Assembly (NCBI GenBank): GCA_030435675.1
Contig: CM059624.1
Location: forward strand, 3,806,769-3,870,768
Length of the DNA stretch: 64,000 nucleotides
Direction of reading: 5' to 3'
From: Steinernema hermaphroditum
Taxonomy: Eukaryota; Nematoda; Chromadorea; Rhabditida; Steinernematidae
Below the pieces are notes generated by a model, which did no database searches, was not told the DNA's origin, and was given only the letters and a program-made list of their open reading frames with translations. Both the position numbers and the translations under genes were made by a program. Position 1 is the stretch's first letter; every line of letters starts with the position of its first letter. Of this stretch, positions 40,897-51,178 are shown one piece after another.

Positions 40897-42154
40897 CTAG
40901 TCTTTGACCTTTGCAAAACCGATTCTTTCAGATTCGTAGTCGAAGACATTGCAGTAGCTCTGAATAAAAGGTACACCAAGAATCCACATAGGCATTCCAG
41001 TTCTCGAGCTCTTGTCATCGGTTGCAGTAAAAGCCAGCATGCACATGCCCTCGATTTGTTGCTTCGATCCGTCGGCCAAGTCCCAGACCAGCGGGACGAT
41101 ATACTTGCTCTTGGGAATGACATACGGCTTTCCATCGATGATGAAAGTCAGGTCATAGAACTTTTTGTTACAGGGAACATAGAGATCGAAAGACGTGTTG
41201 AACTGCTTTCTCAGGAAGGCGATGAACGTTGGTGGAGCGCCGATCTGGTCGTATCCCGTGTCGATAATCGCATTTTCGTCTCCTGTGTACTCTGTTAGAA
41301 CCGTAGAAACCTTGCTGATCTTGAAGGTCCAATAGGTTTTCCTTGAAACAGGAACCCATTGTATGTTATGGTCGCAGTTATGATCGTCGAAGCCGCCAAA
41401 AGTAATAGCTCCTCCTTCTTCCCCATCCACAAGAGGAGCCAACTGCTTGTACCAAACAGTGAACATCTGAGTGTTCACTTGGTCGGCAATGTTCTCGATG
41501 GGACACGTTCCATTGATGCGTCGAAGGGCTGGCCACCCGAGACCGAACACTCCATCTATGGGTGAGGTGGAGAAGCCGTAACTGAGAGAATTGGCCACTC
41601 CGAATGTTTGGCGCCATGAGGTAAAGCCTCCGAACTAAATACAGGTTTGAACTGCCCGACAATGGCGACTATGCTCACCGTAAGCACATCGTAACCAACC
41701 ACTCCACTGGTGTCCCCAGAAGCGTATTGGATGTCGAAAGTTTGAGTGGATTTTATGAATGTTATGGAGGCCGTGTCGTTAAATTTGCTTTTCTTCTCGC
41801 CGTTTTGCCCATCACACCATCGAGATGTGCAATTCTTTCCAATCACCCATAGATCAGAGCTTCCAGTGTCGAAGACAACACGGAACACTTGAGCTGAAAT
41901 TGACGTTCTTACAAGCTCATGATTACAGTAACCGTACGTGGTACGCCTAGGCTGATATCCGCAGCATATTGGACGTTCTGATAGTCGAGAACGGGGATAT
42001 GAGGAGGTGGCCTGTTGATAACAGCAGCGCGACGGGTTCCGGAAATCACCTGCGATGAGGGTACACTGATCTTCTTTAGCGGGATGCGGACCAGGGCATG
42101 AGAAAGATGCACATAGGCTAGAAGAAGGACAACGAAGAACAGCCGCTTATCCAT
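40897..42154 (-). CDS. Pepsin-like aspartic protease (family A1)
   Basis: Secreted or lysosomal acid protease. Exons 42154-41938, 41893-41679 and 41634-40897 give 389 aa, full length for the family. The signal peptide is MDKRLFFVVLLLAYVHLSHA; the in-frame GTG further upstream is not used. A short basic propeptide follows. The first active-site motif FDTGSSDLWV places Asp81 in the usual context, and the second, IIDTG, places Asp269. Normally Asp-Thr-Gly is followed by Thr/Ser-Ser in the second site; here it is Tyr-Asp, an unusual substitution next to the catalytic loop. The flap tyrosine is present (QYASGDTSG). The conserved GVFGLGW, FGGFD and C-terminal WILGVPFIQSYCNVFD are intact. Worms carry many such asp genes used in gut digestion; which one this is cannot be said. 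Confidence 0.95.
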
Positions 42155-43044
42155 GACTGGGGTCACATAGTGCTTTACTGTTTAAGATTCTGTTATATAT
42201 TGCCTTTGCAAAGAATGGACTTTGCTCAAAGCGTCTGCAGATAAATGGACTAAAGATTAAAAGCATGTGTTATCAGATGAACTTCCGATTACCTACTGCT
42301 AGCCGCTGGCGTTTTCTTGCGACATCAGATTTTTAAAGTGCGCGATTTTTAAAGTACAATACAGATAAGACTTGGACATTTGAGCTGTATGAAAGATCTT
42401 TGCACTGTGAAATGATAAAAAAGTGCATACTGTTTTTCAATCTCTCACTAGAGACCAGTCGCTGTGATCCACCGTCTCCGGACTCAGCGCTGATGTCCGC
42501 GCACACAGATGAGGTCGCCGCGTTCTACTCTGAAGCTGCGCCCTGTGCCGAAGCCAGAAGAAGACCGGTGACTACGGTGTGATCATGTGGCTTTTGTGCA
42601 TATACAACGCGTCGCAAGGTGTACGAGAAATATACTAAACTAGAAATAGAAGGAGAAGAACACATTCCACAGACAGCCAATGCTCAAATCGGTCGGTTCA
42701 CAGCGACAGCCAGATAAGTTAACATCCAGAATCTGAGCTCGCCTCTGCTTCGGAAACCGCCAAATTAAAAACCGCCAAACGGACAAAACCGCCAAATGTT
42801 GCGCTGTTTGTGCGGGATCGCTTTACATCACTAGGAATAGTCCTAAGCCAGAGCCTAAGCTAACAAGGGAGGTGTCAAACATGACATCCGCCGATTTCGC
42901 TTAAATTTGGTGCACTGATAGATCTTGGGGAGAGTAGTAACCGCGCAAAAAATCAGCTGCCCATACCAGGTAGATTTCGAGAAAAATTTACTTTTAAGTT
43001 TGCTATTGTGGTTATGTTGTTCTAATGCAGGCGTATTGCGAACG

Positions 43045-43113
43045 TGCAGGTGGACGAGGGGTAACACTTCAGAACCACGTGTTTTGGTTCCGGGTTCGAA
43101 TCCCAGTGGAAAC
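43045..43113 (+). repeat. tRNA-like sequence in the left arm of the foldback element
   Basis: A B-box GGTTCGAATCC is at 43093-43103 and a weak A-box-like GGACGAGGGGTAAC lies about 45 bases upstream. The T-stem pairs only over three bases and no acceptor stem closes, so this is a tRNA-derived relic, not a functional tRNA. Confidence 0.5.
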
Positions 43114-43422
43114 AGTTCCTTTTATCTTTCCTTTCCTTGTTTCTCTCGGTGTAAATTTTACGTTTTCACAGTTCTCCCGATTCGAAAATGCGTTATTCTT
43201 GAAATGCAAAATCTTCTTAAAATGCAAGGATTACAGATGACCAAATCTCAACACTGAAATCCACAGCGCTACAGAAAGTGACCAAACATGAAGGCATTGT
43301 GTCCTAAGCACGTTCTCAAAATATTAGCGGCCGTCGGTTACACTGGGACTAAAACTGACATCAAGATGATCAACTTTACGTAAAAACGTATAATAGTACG
43401 ACAACGACGGCGAATCGGCCGT

Positions 43423-43494
43423 GTCTCAATAGTTCAGTGGTAACAGTCTTGCCTGACAGGCGGTACACCCGGGTTCGATTCCCATCAGGAGTCG
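43423..43494 (+). repeat. tRNA-like sequence in the centre of the foldback element
   Basis: The A box TAGTTCAGTGG (43430-43440) and B box GGTTCGATTCC (43472-43482) are at proper spacing, and the anticodon-arm region reads GCCTGACAGGC. The acceptor ends do not pair well and only three T-stem pairs form. It retains RNA polymerase III promoter boxes but is probably a SINE-like tRNA derivative. Confidence 0.55.
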
Positions 43495-44401
43495 CGATTT
43501 TTCATTCATTTTATCATTTGTATCTAACTGCCTTTTACTGCATTTCGTTGCAAAAAAAAAAGAGAAAATCTCGAATCAATTTTTTCGTATCCATATATCA
43601 TCTCTTTATGCCAACTATAAGAATCATGTTGAGACCAGTTTTAGCCATCATGTTATCGACGTCCGCTAATAATTTGAGAAAGTGATCAGGACACCCAGGA
43701 CATTGAGATACACCACATCTTGATGTTTGGTCGCTTTCTATAGCGCTGTGGATTTCAGTGCTGCGATTTGGACATCTGTCATCTTTGCATTTCAAGAATA
43801 ACACATTTTCGAATCGGGAGAACTGTGCTAACGTGAAATTTACACCCAGAGAAACAAAGAAAGCTGATTTTTTGCGCGGTTACTACACTCCCCAAGATCT
43901 ATCAGTGCACCAAATTTCAGCGAAATCGGCGGGGGTCATATTTGACACTTCCCTTGTAAGCCGAGGTTTACCGAAGCCAGCGCGACTACAGGATCGCAAT
44001 TCGGGCTCGCTTTGAATCAATAGGCTGAAGTTTAAGCTGGAGCCTAAGCCAAACCTGGATGTTAACCCATGCACAAAAACGAATATGTGGCTCGTAGTCG
44101 TGCGGGCTTAGGCAAACCCCGGCTCGGCTCAGGCAAATCCCGGCTTGGCTTAGGCGCAGGCTTAGGACTATGCCTAGTTATTTAAAGCAAGCTCTGTTGT
44201 CGTACTGGCTTCAACGACATCCTGATAGGCACATGTTTGGCTTTCTGATGTGTCAGAACACACTACAAAACACCCTGTATACTCTAGCTCAAGCGATCGG
44301 CAATAAAATTTTGTGGACTTTGTCACCAATGGAGCATGTGGTCCTTATCGTTCGTACATTGTTAATTGCTTCTTTCCGTCAAAGCGCACGTGCTGCTCAC
44401 G

Positions 44402-47400
44402 ATGAAAGGTAGGATGACACATAGGCAGTGGTAGGATTATAGCACTTTCAGGAAAAGCAGTAGTACTTACTGCTTTTATTGCCTTACTTATCCAGGCATC
44501 GTTTGGGCTCAATCTTGCCACCCAACCTGATCAACCTGTTGTTCTTTTCGGTGGAGATCAAGTGCGCCATGCCACTCTGAACCAACCCCTTTGTATGTTC
44601 GTCGATGCCGCCAACACTGTCGACGTCTCAGCGGTGTCCTTCCAAATGCACGACAGAAACGGAACTACAAGCGACAAGATCGTCTTAAAGACATTTCTGA
44701 ATACTACGAAAGTTGACTTCTATGGGTCCTATTGCTTTCCTGATACCACAGAGTCCATTTCATTTGACTATGGCGGCCTTTTCGACAATGTCCCGCTTTC
44801 CTCCTACCGTTGGCGATCGCTCGTTCTTTTCTTTATCTCAAAACAGCAAGTAGAAGGTAAGTGGAAGGGATAATTGTTTGCATGGAGGGGCACTTTCGCT
44901 TGATTTCTTAATGACCTTTTTATGGCACTGATGGACACGTTGAGATAAGACTCATTGCACGTTTTAAGACATGATAGCACCGATATCACCGAACGGTGCA
45001 AAGGGCGTCTCTTCTCAAACAGACCGCAAAACATTTTTATATGACATGGTTTAATAAAAAAGACTGTAACTTCGGGAATAACCACTTTTTTTGACCCCGG
45101 ATATGCTATGCTTTCTTGTGTATATCCTATACAACTCCCATTACAGAATACATAATATTTATGGGTAGGGTTCGCTCACGTCACTCGGAGTCTAGTCGCC
45201 AGAGTTTGACTCGATGAGTGAAGGTTTTTGAGTAGGCCCGACTAAACTTGACGCGATGAACTTAGGCTTTTTGACTCGGATGTCAACGTTATTTTTGGGC
45301 CTACAGTTGTTCCAATATTTCTTAAATTCCCACTCAAGATGTGTCAGAGCGGACATTTTCATGTCCCGGGTGACTGGTAAAGGTCATGCGTCCGGAGCAG
45401 GGATGTGCGGAAACAAAATTTTGCAAAACGGAAACAGAAATCTTTTGACTGAACAGACTCCGCTCGACTCGATGAGTAAAAGTTTTTGAATCGGCCCGAC
45501 TACACTGCACTTGATGACCGGTGGGTTTTTCATTCGGATACCAGCCCTATTTATGGACAGATATTTTTATGGACATTTCTTCGATATTTCTTGAATCCCC
45601 GGTGTGTTAGAGTGACTGGTAATATCATTCTTTGGGACACCAATTTAATCAAATGTCAGACTGTGACGTGCACTGTGACTTTGACTTTTTATGTCTCTAC
45701 ACAAGTGGTGAGGGAAAATACTTTATGGTGTGGAAGATGAAGATAATTTTGGTATAAAAGTCCAAAAATGTAGACTCCGGATTCGAACGTTTCCGCGACG
45801 CTGAAAAGCGATGCAAACATTCGGTATACTGAAGGGAACGCCTTACAACCCAGAGTAGGAAACTTCTAAAGCAAGCGAACAGTTGATACAAAAAAAAATA
45901 ATGGTGGCTCATATCCCACCGTCAAGAGTTCGTTTTTCAACAATTTTGCTTGTTTATTCGATGATGCATTAACACAATTGCACCGACATGATGCTCCAGC
46001 ACACATCTTCATGTGGTTACGAATCTCATTCATCGAGAGTTGATGCACATGCAATGGCTATGGAATGCAACCCACAAACCAGGTCTATCCGATAGCTTAA
46101 ATTGAGAACCGCTACCGATGCACTTCAACTCCCTCTCCAGGAATCTCAGAAGATCTTCCTTCTGGAACGAGACATGGATTTTAAGCTCAAGCTTTTGTAA
46201 CTCTCCCTCACACTATCGTTTCAGCAACGACGAAACAGTTTTGAAGTTCACTATCGTGGTGGATGAGGTGGAGGATAAGGTAAAGGATTTAGTGCTTCTT
46301 GGCAAACCACAGACCGATTCGTTGATGTCTCCGTTCCAGTGGCCTAGGATTAGTATTAGCTCTTCTACGCGAGATGATACCATCTGCCTGTGCGCAAACT
46401 CCTCACACGGTTTCCCACAAATAGTAGTGCTTATCCTCGTAAATGACGGCCATCGTTCCAGAAGTTTGAAAAATTCATCGCAGAATGCAGCTGTATAAGA
46501 CACCTGGTGATGATTGTAAAATTTGCAATTTGAAACAAAGCGCAAAATGGAGGGAATGCTCTTGAGCGCTTCGTGAAATGACATATTTGCTTCTCCTGCA
46601 ACCACCATCCATCTTTGATCGAATAGGTTGATCGCCACAATTCTGTCGTGTTTCGGGCGTAAATCGGTCATCGAAAAATGCGGAGCTACAGGACGAGTGA
46701 CGCTATTATTCAGTGTAATAGTACAAAGATTCGTTTGCGTATGCAATATTACCCATAGGGCCAGCTCGCGCCGTTCTTTGAAATGGCCGATTGCCGCCGT
46801 ACCTAAGAAGCCTGATAGATGCCGAGCCACTTTGATGCAATCCTGAGTTAGTTGATCACATACGCGATCGTAGAAATCGAGTGGCAGGTCATTCATAGCG
46901 GCGCACAATGTCAGAGATAATATTTGAGCTTTTATGGCCGTTTGAATACGCCGCGCATCGCAATTTGCACAATTTGGGAAATAGTGAACACTTAAGTCGA
47001 TTGGTCAATGGCTGTCTGGTTGAAATCGCTTATCCCTCATAAAAATAATTGTTTGCAAAATGTTCATTTTCGGCAGAATAAGTAGCATTTGTGCGATGTG
47101 TTCCCACAAAATTAAACGTCACAAGCATCCAAAATCGCTGTAAAGTAAGAACTGTAGTTTACTATCTTACAGTATAGGTCTCAGGTCTCACTTTTGCTTC
47201 ACAGTTTAGAACGGTTTTTGCATTCCAGTGTTGCTTTAGAACGAAAGAGTACGCCCGTATGGTTAACACAGCTCCAGCACGTGGGGGTTTTGGGGGAGCA
47301 CTGATGAAGCAAAGGCGCCTCTGAGGAACGGCTGGGCACAGTTTAAATAACCACGAACAATGAAAGAGAAGCTCTTTTTGCCTCTATTCCCAGAATTTCG

Positions 47401-50400
47401 AAAAAATTTCGACCAATTTCGACCGGTCAGACTAAGTTAAGCATTTAAATAACCACTAACAATGTGTTGAACAATCGGTGCAAACTCCAGACGTCTCTTT
47501 TTCACTCAGATGCCAACTCTGCTTATGGGCCTAAATCAACATCGATTTTTCCTGATTTTTCTTTCCCACACGCGCACCGCGTGCGTTGGAGCGGAGATTT
47601 TCGTGTCCCCTGAGACCGTAAATCCCATACTTTTGGAGCCTGATTTAACCAGATCTTATTTTCAGGGCCATGCCAAGGCCGAGGTACGATGGGTGGAAAC
47701 GTTCACAGCGCTACTGTAAGGCGAAGCGAAAAAAATGTTGTCAGTCTTCATGCCGACTGTCCGGCCTATTTCCTCGTTCCTACAGGGATCAAGACCATAG
47801 TCGTCTCCGAATCGAATTGTCCTGTGTTTTACATTGAACAGAACATTGAGGTCAGCTTGACCTATATCTGCCACACTAAAAGTCCTTTTTTAGACCATCA
47901 CAACGCTACCAGACCCTATTCAAATCGACATCAACAGCGTTCAAACAGGCGTACGACCTTCCCAAAATCTCTCCATTCTCTCATTCTCGTAAGCTTTTAG
48001 TGTTTAGTTACGTTGTGTACTATATTTAGATCGTAATTTCCAGGGGAGCTGAAATTCCTCAGCTTTACAACGAGCAGATTCTGCGGAGCGCCATCGAAAT
48101 ACGCTCTAATCTGTCGAAATGGACAGAGGAGGCCTTCCATGTCGAGGGACAGAACGGCTTCCACAAGAGCTCACAATGCACATTGGACAGGGATCTGAAT
48201 GCAGATGATCGCTCTGCCTATGAAGGGGTCGTTGCGACGGATACTCAAAGTCCAAGTGACGTGTACGCCCTTGTCCGATTTCAAGACTTCAAGATACCGA
48301 TGGTGTCTTTCGCTGTTGGGGATTACGACGAGAACTGCGTGGACCTTACATTAAGCTATACGCATAGGCAGCACAACAATAGGTACGTTGGACATATAAA
48401 AGGCTTCTATAAGCTTTCAACGAAGATAGATTAGGACATAAATGCGTTTCAGACCGTCCCCTTTGATATCGACCGTTCCCCATGAGATTTTAGGCTCCCC
48501 TTTACGATTACAGTCATGCAGATCTCAGGGGGGAGGTTATTATCCCGATGGGGACGGTTCAAAGCAAGGGTACGGTTCAAAGAGCCAAAAGGAACGGTTA
48601 AAACGAGTTTGTGTCCAGATTAGTGTAGTAGGAGATAACAAAGTGGTCGTAAAAACGGGTTAAGCCGTTAGGGAACACCGGAGTTAGAGCTTTTTCATGT
48701 TGGTACCCGTTTTCAATGTATTAAAGACGTAGATTTGCAGCAAAAGAGGGTCAGGTTTTTGATCCTTACCATTACAATTTGAGCTCATTCATAGGCCTAC
48801 GTCAGTCATTCGAAATGATCGATTTTCAGGACAGTGATATCAAACCCACTTGGTTCGTTCAACTACAGTAACCCGCTTTTGACAAACTTTGCCGTGACAA
48901 TACAACGCAAGAACACAACTGACTGTCGGCTGGTGAATGCTCGAATATCTTATTCCGTCGTTGAACTGTGGTCACCTCCTGTCATCACTACGACGCCACC
49001 GCCTGAAATGAAGGGCGGGGGCCCTCTGCCCTTCATGGTATTCGCTGGCGATGAACTCACATACATCGAGCTGGACAAGCCAGCCTGTATGTTCGTAAAG
49101 GCCGCAACAGAGTTCGAGATTAGGGTGCTCAACTTCTATGCTAAGAACGATAACGGGTCATACATTGAACGTGTGGAGGCGACCACCTTCATGCAATCCC
49201 ATTCCCCATCTGATCTCTTTGGTGTTCATTGCTTCGACGACTTGGCAACTACCGTCATCGTCGAATACGGTAACATCTTCCACAACGTTCCGGTCGACTC
49301 TCCTTTGCGTAGAAGTGCGATTTTCTTCTTTATGGAGAAGGACAAATTTTACGGTATAATAGAATAATTTTTTAAAGAATTAACAGCGAAATTTAGGGTC
49401 CTGTAAGGACCATGGAACGAAAGGAGGAAACGTCTATGCAGCTACAATGAAACAAGTCGTCAGCTTACATGCCGACTGTCCGGCCATTGTGCTTAGTCCG
49501 TCGGGGCATGATGACCTGACTGGTGCCTGGAGCAACTGTCCCATAGTGTCACTTAGCAACGACTCAAGAAAAGTAATTAAACTTTTACAATTCAAAGCCA
49601 TAGAACGAGGATATTTCAGGCCTATCCACAGACACTTGGAAGCGACGTGCAAATCAATTTTACCACGATCCAATCCGGAATACATCCTATAAAGGATCTG
49701 AGCTTGATGTCTATTTCGTAAGTTAGACAGAGGTGGTCAGTTGAAAAGAGGGAGGGGAAGGGAAGCCCCATTACTTTTGTAAATGTGATGATCGTCGTAA
49801 ACGCACTATCACGCTAACATGTGGACAGTGGTCAAAAAGACGTCTCTTTGAAGTTTGAAGCGCTTCCAACCACCCCCTTTTCTGATGATTTAAAAAATCA
49901 CTCCGAAAGTTTAGCCATTGCCTCTGAGATTTGAAGTATTCCGTAGATTTCAATCGAATTTGGACTGTCCCGCTTAGGACCGGGGAAGGCGTAAAGAGGT
50001 AAATGACGTAGCACAGCTATTAGCTTATTGGTGATAAACAGGGTGTACTAAAGAGTAGAGCTAAAGGCTCTAGCAAAAATTAGCCTGGCGGTCAGTGGCC
50101 CACAACGTGCGATCCTAATCCAATTTAAGATATCCGGTTCAAGTAGTAAGGGGACGCTCAAAATCTCAGCTCATTCCTGAGGGTACTGTTAAAACCCCTA
50201 AAGATCGATATCAATAGATATTATGTCGAACAATCTTCTTTTTAGAAAAGCAATGTGTGATCAACCACATTCAGAACTTCATATGTATCTTTTCAGAGGT
50301 GATCGCTTGCCAGATGTGTATGGGTTAGATATTCTTCGTCCAGCTGTAATGATCTCGACCAACTCGACTGAATGGCTAGAAGATGTGCTTCCAGTGAAGG

Positions 50401-50987
50401 CAGAAAACACAGTTATTCTCAACCAAACTGAGATTTGCAGTGTGGTTAGAGTGCTCAGTTCCGAGAGCAATGTAGTTCTCGGAATCCTTGAAAATGATCC
50501 GTGGAGTCCTTTGCAAGCTAACCACCTTATCGGGCCCTGGCCGGCTAAAGCGCACAACCAGTCTGTACAGGTCAACTTTGGACCGTATGATGACAACTGT
50601 TTCCAAGTAACTCTCATTTACATGGAAGGTGTAGAAATGTGAGTGTTTTCATTTTTGTGCCGAAAGTGTTCTTCAGGAAAAAAGAAATTAATCCACATGA
50701 GCTTCTCAACATCACAACTGAGTATCCTTTTACGGTCGAGTTCAACATGACAAGACAAGACGGCTGTGAATATTCGTCGATGGCAGCTTATTATTCCGTC
50801 CAAAAGCTGTCACCCAGCACAGCGGCTGCAACTACTACAATCCCAATCCAGTCGACGACAAGTAATTTTGGAGATGTTATATTCACTGTGCTTATGATTG
50901 CCCATTTCAGAGGGAGGAGTCGAGGCCAATACCTCAGTTTACAAATTCTTCCTCGTTGTTTTCGTAGTGCTTTGTATACGCTTTTAA
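44402..50987 (+). CDS. Two-module secreted surface protein with GPI-type C-terminal tail
   Basis: Not a family I can name. Eleven exons join exactly: 44402-44408, 44452-44856, 47666-47850, 47894-47988, 48044-48382, 48830-49353, 49397-49572, 49620-49717, 50297-50638, 50677-50861 and 50911-50987 (810 aa). The first exon is 7 nt. Residues ~3-22 are a signal peptide (KAVVLTAFIALLIQASFG). Two homologous modules follow, about residues 30-393 and 410-765. Each has a start of type FGGDQV or FAGDEL, then PLCMFVDAA or PACMFVKAA, YGSYCFPD or FGVHCFDD, NVVSLHADCPA or QVVSLHADCPA, and a late DDNC/DENC segment. The modules share intron positions and phases. Each ends in a Thr/Pro-rich linker (VITTTPPPE; ATTTIPIQSTT). 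The C terminus is a 13-residue hydrophobic tail (FFLVVFVVLCIRF) after small residues, as in GPI-anchor signals. Many N-glycosylation sequons. Intron 2 hosts another gene. Confidence 0.85.
45150..47620. repeat. Dispersed repeat, three diverged copies in intron 2
   Basis: Copies at about 45180-45385, 45445-45625 and 47485-47625 share phrases such as CGACTCGATGAGT, TTTGACTCGGATGYCAAC, TATTTTTGGGCCTA and GAGCGGACATTTTCATGTCC, in the same orientation. They are diverged, and the third is partial. This is an old repeat family; the GCGGACATTT phrase also resembles sequence near 13216 and 13293. Confidence 0.55.
46030..46896 (-). CDS. F-box-like protein nested in an intron
   Basis: A gene of 273 aa on the strand opposite its host. 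Exons 46896-46237 and 46191-46030 are joined by a 45-nt intron in phase 0. The N terminus, MNDLPLDFYDRVCDQLTQDC, looks like the nematode F-box start (Leu-Pro, then an aromatic/hydrophobic helix). The rest resembles the poorly conserved substrate-binding half of worm F-box proteins, with alternating hydrophobic and charged strands, for example RIVAINLFDQRWMVVAG and VEELILILGHW. If correct it would act as an SCF ubiquitin ligase adaptor. The ATG at 46896 is preferred over the TTG-initiated extension. The donor GTTTCG is unusual, chosen because it restores a 53-codon open second exon. The F-box call is inference from a short motif. Confidence 0.6.
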
Positions 50988-51178
50988 TTTATGAACCTTG
51001 TTCTCATAGACAAAGAAGTTATTTAATTCAAATATGTGATAATACTTTCCGTGGCCAGGATCAGTGATTTTCTCGGGGCTTCAGATAGAAAAAGATGTAA
51101 AGTAAACCAAACGAAGTAACAAGGTTCTAATGTAAAAGAGATAATGTATATTTGACGTCAGTAAAAACAAATTATTTT

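Larger units (their letters stand above)
42862..43959. mobile_element. 1.1-kb foldback element with long inverted arms
   Basis: The left terminus AACAAGGGAGGTGTCAAAC mirrors the right terminus, whose reverse complement is TTACAAGGGAAGTGTCAAA. Matching continues inward through TAGATCTTGGGGAG, GCGCAAAAAATCAGCT, TTGTTTCTC and TCCACAGCGC, so each arm is about 220-260 bp of paired sequence. The left arm has an extra ~170 bp (about 42962-43133) that the right arm lacks, and this insert contains a tRNA-like sequence. The central ~370 bp holds a second, different tRNA-like sequence. There is no transposase. Non-autonomous foldback or MITE-like element with tRNA-derived cargo. Confidence 0.8.
42155..44401. 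other. Intergenic region occupied by a foldback element
   Basis: Beyond the foldback element at 42862-43959 I see no gene. A short phrase AACCGCCAAA is repeated three to four times at about 42756-42798. GCCTAAGCC / GGCTTAGGC phrases flank the element on both sides (42846-42860, 44040-44180), and related phrases occur near 31351. Confidence 0.45.

Noticed and set aside
43437..43685. Open frame across the centre of the foldback element
   Set aside because: Overlaps the tRNA-like sequence and lies wholly within repeat DNA; no coding character.
50223..50296. Upstream ATG as start of a separate gene at 50223
   Set aside because: This stretch is intron; the acceptor at 50296 and phase 2 link exon 50297-50638 to exon 49620-49717, mirroring module one.
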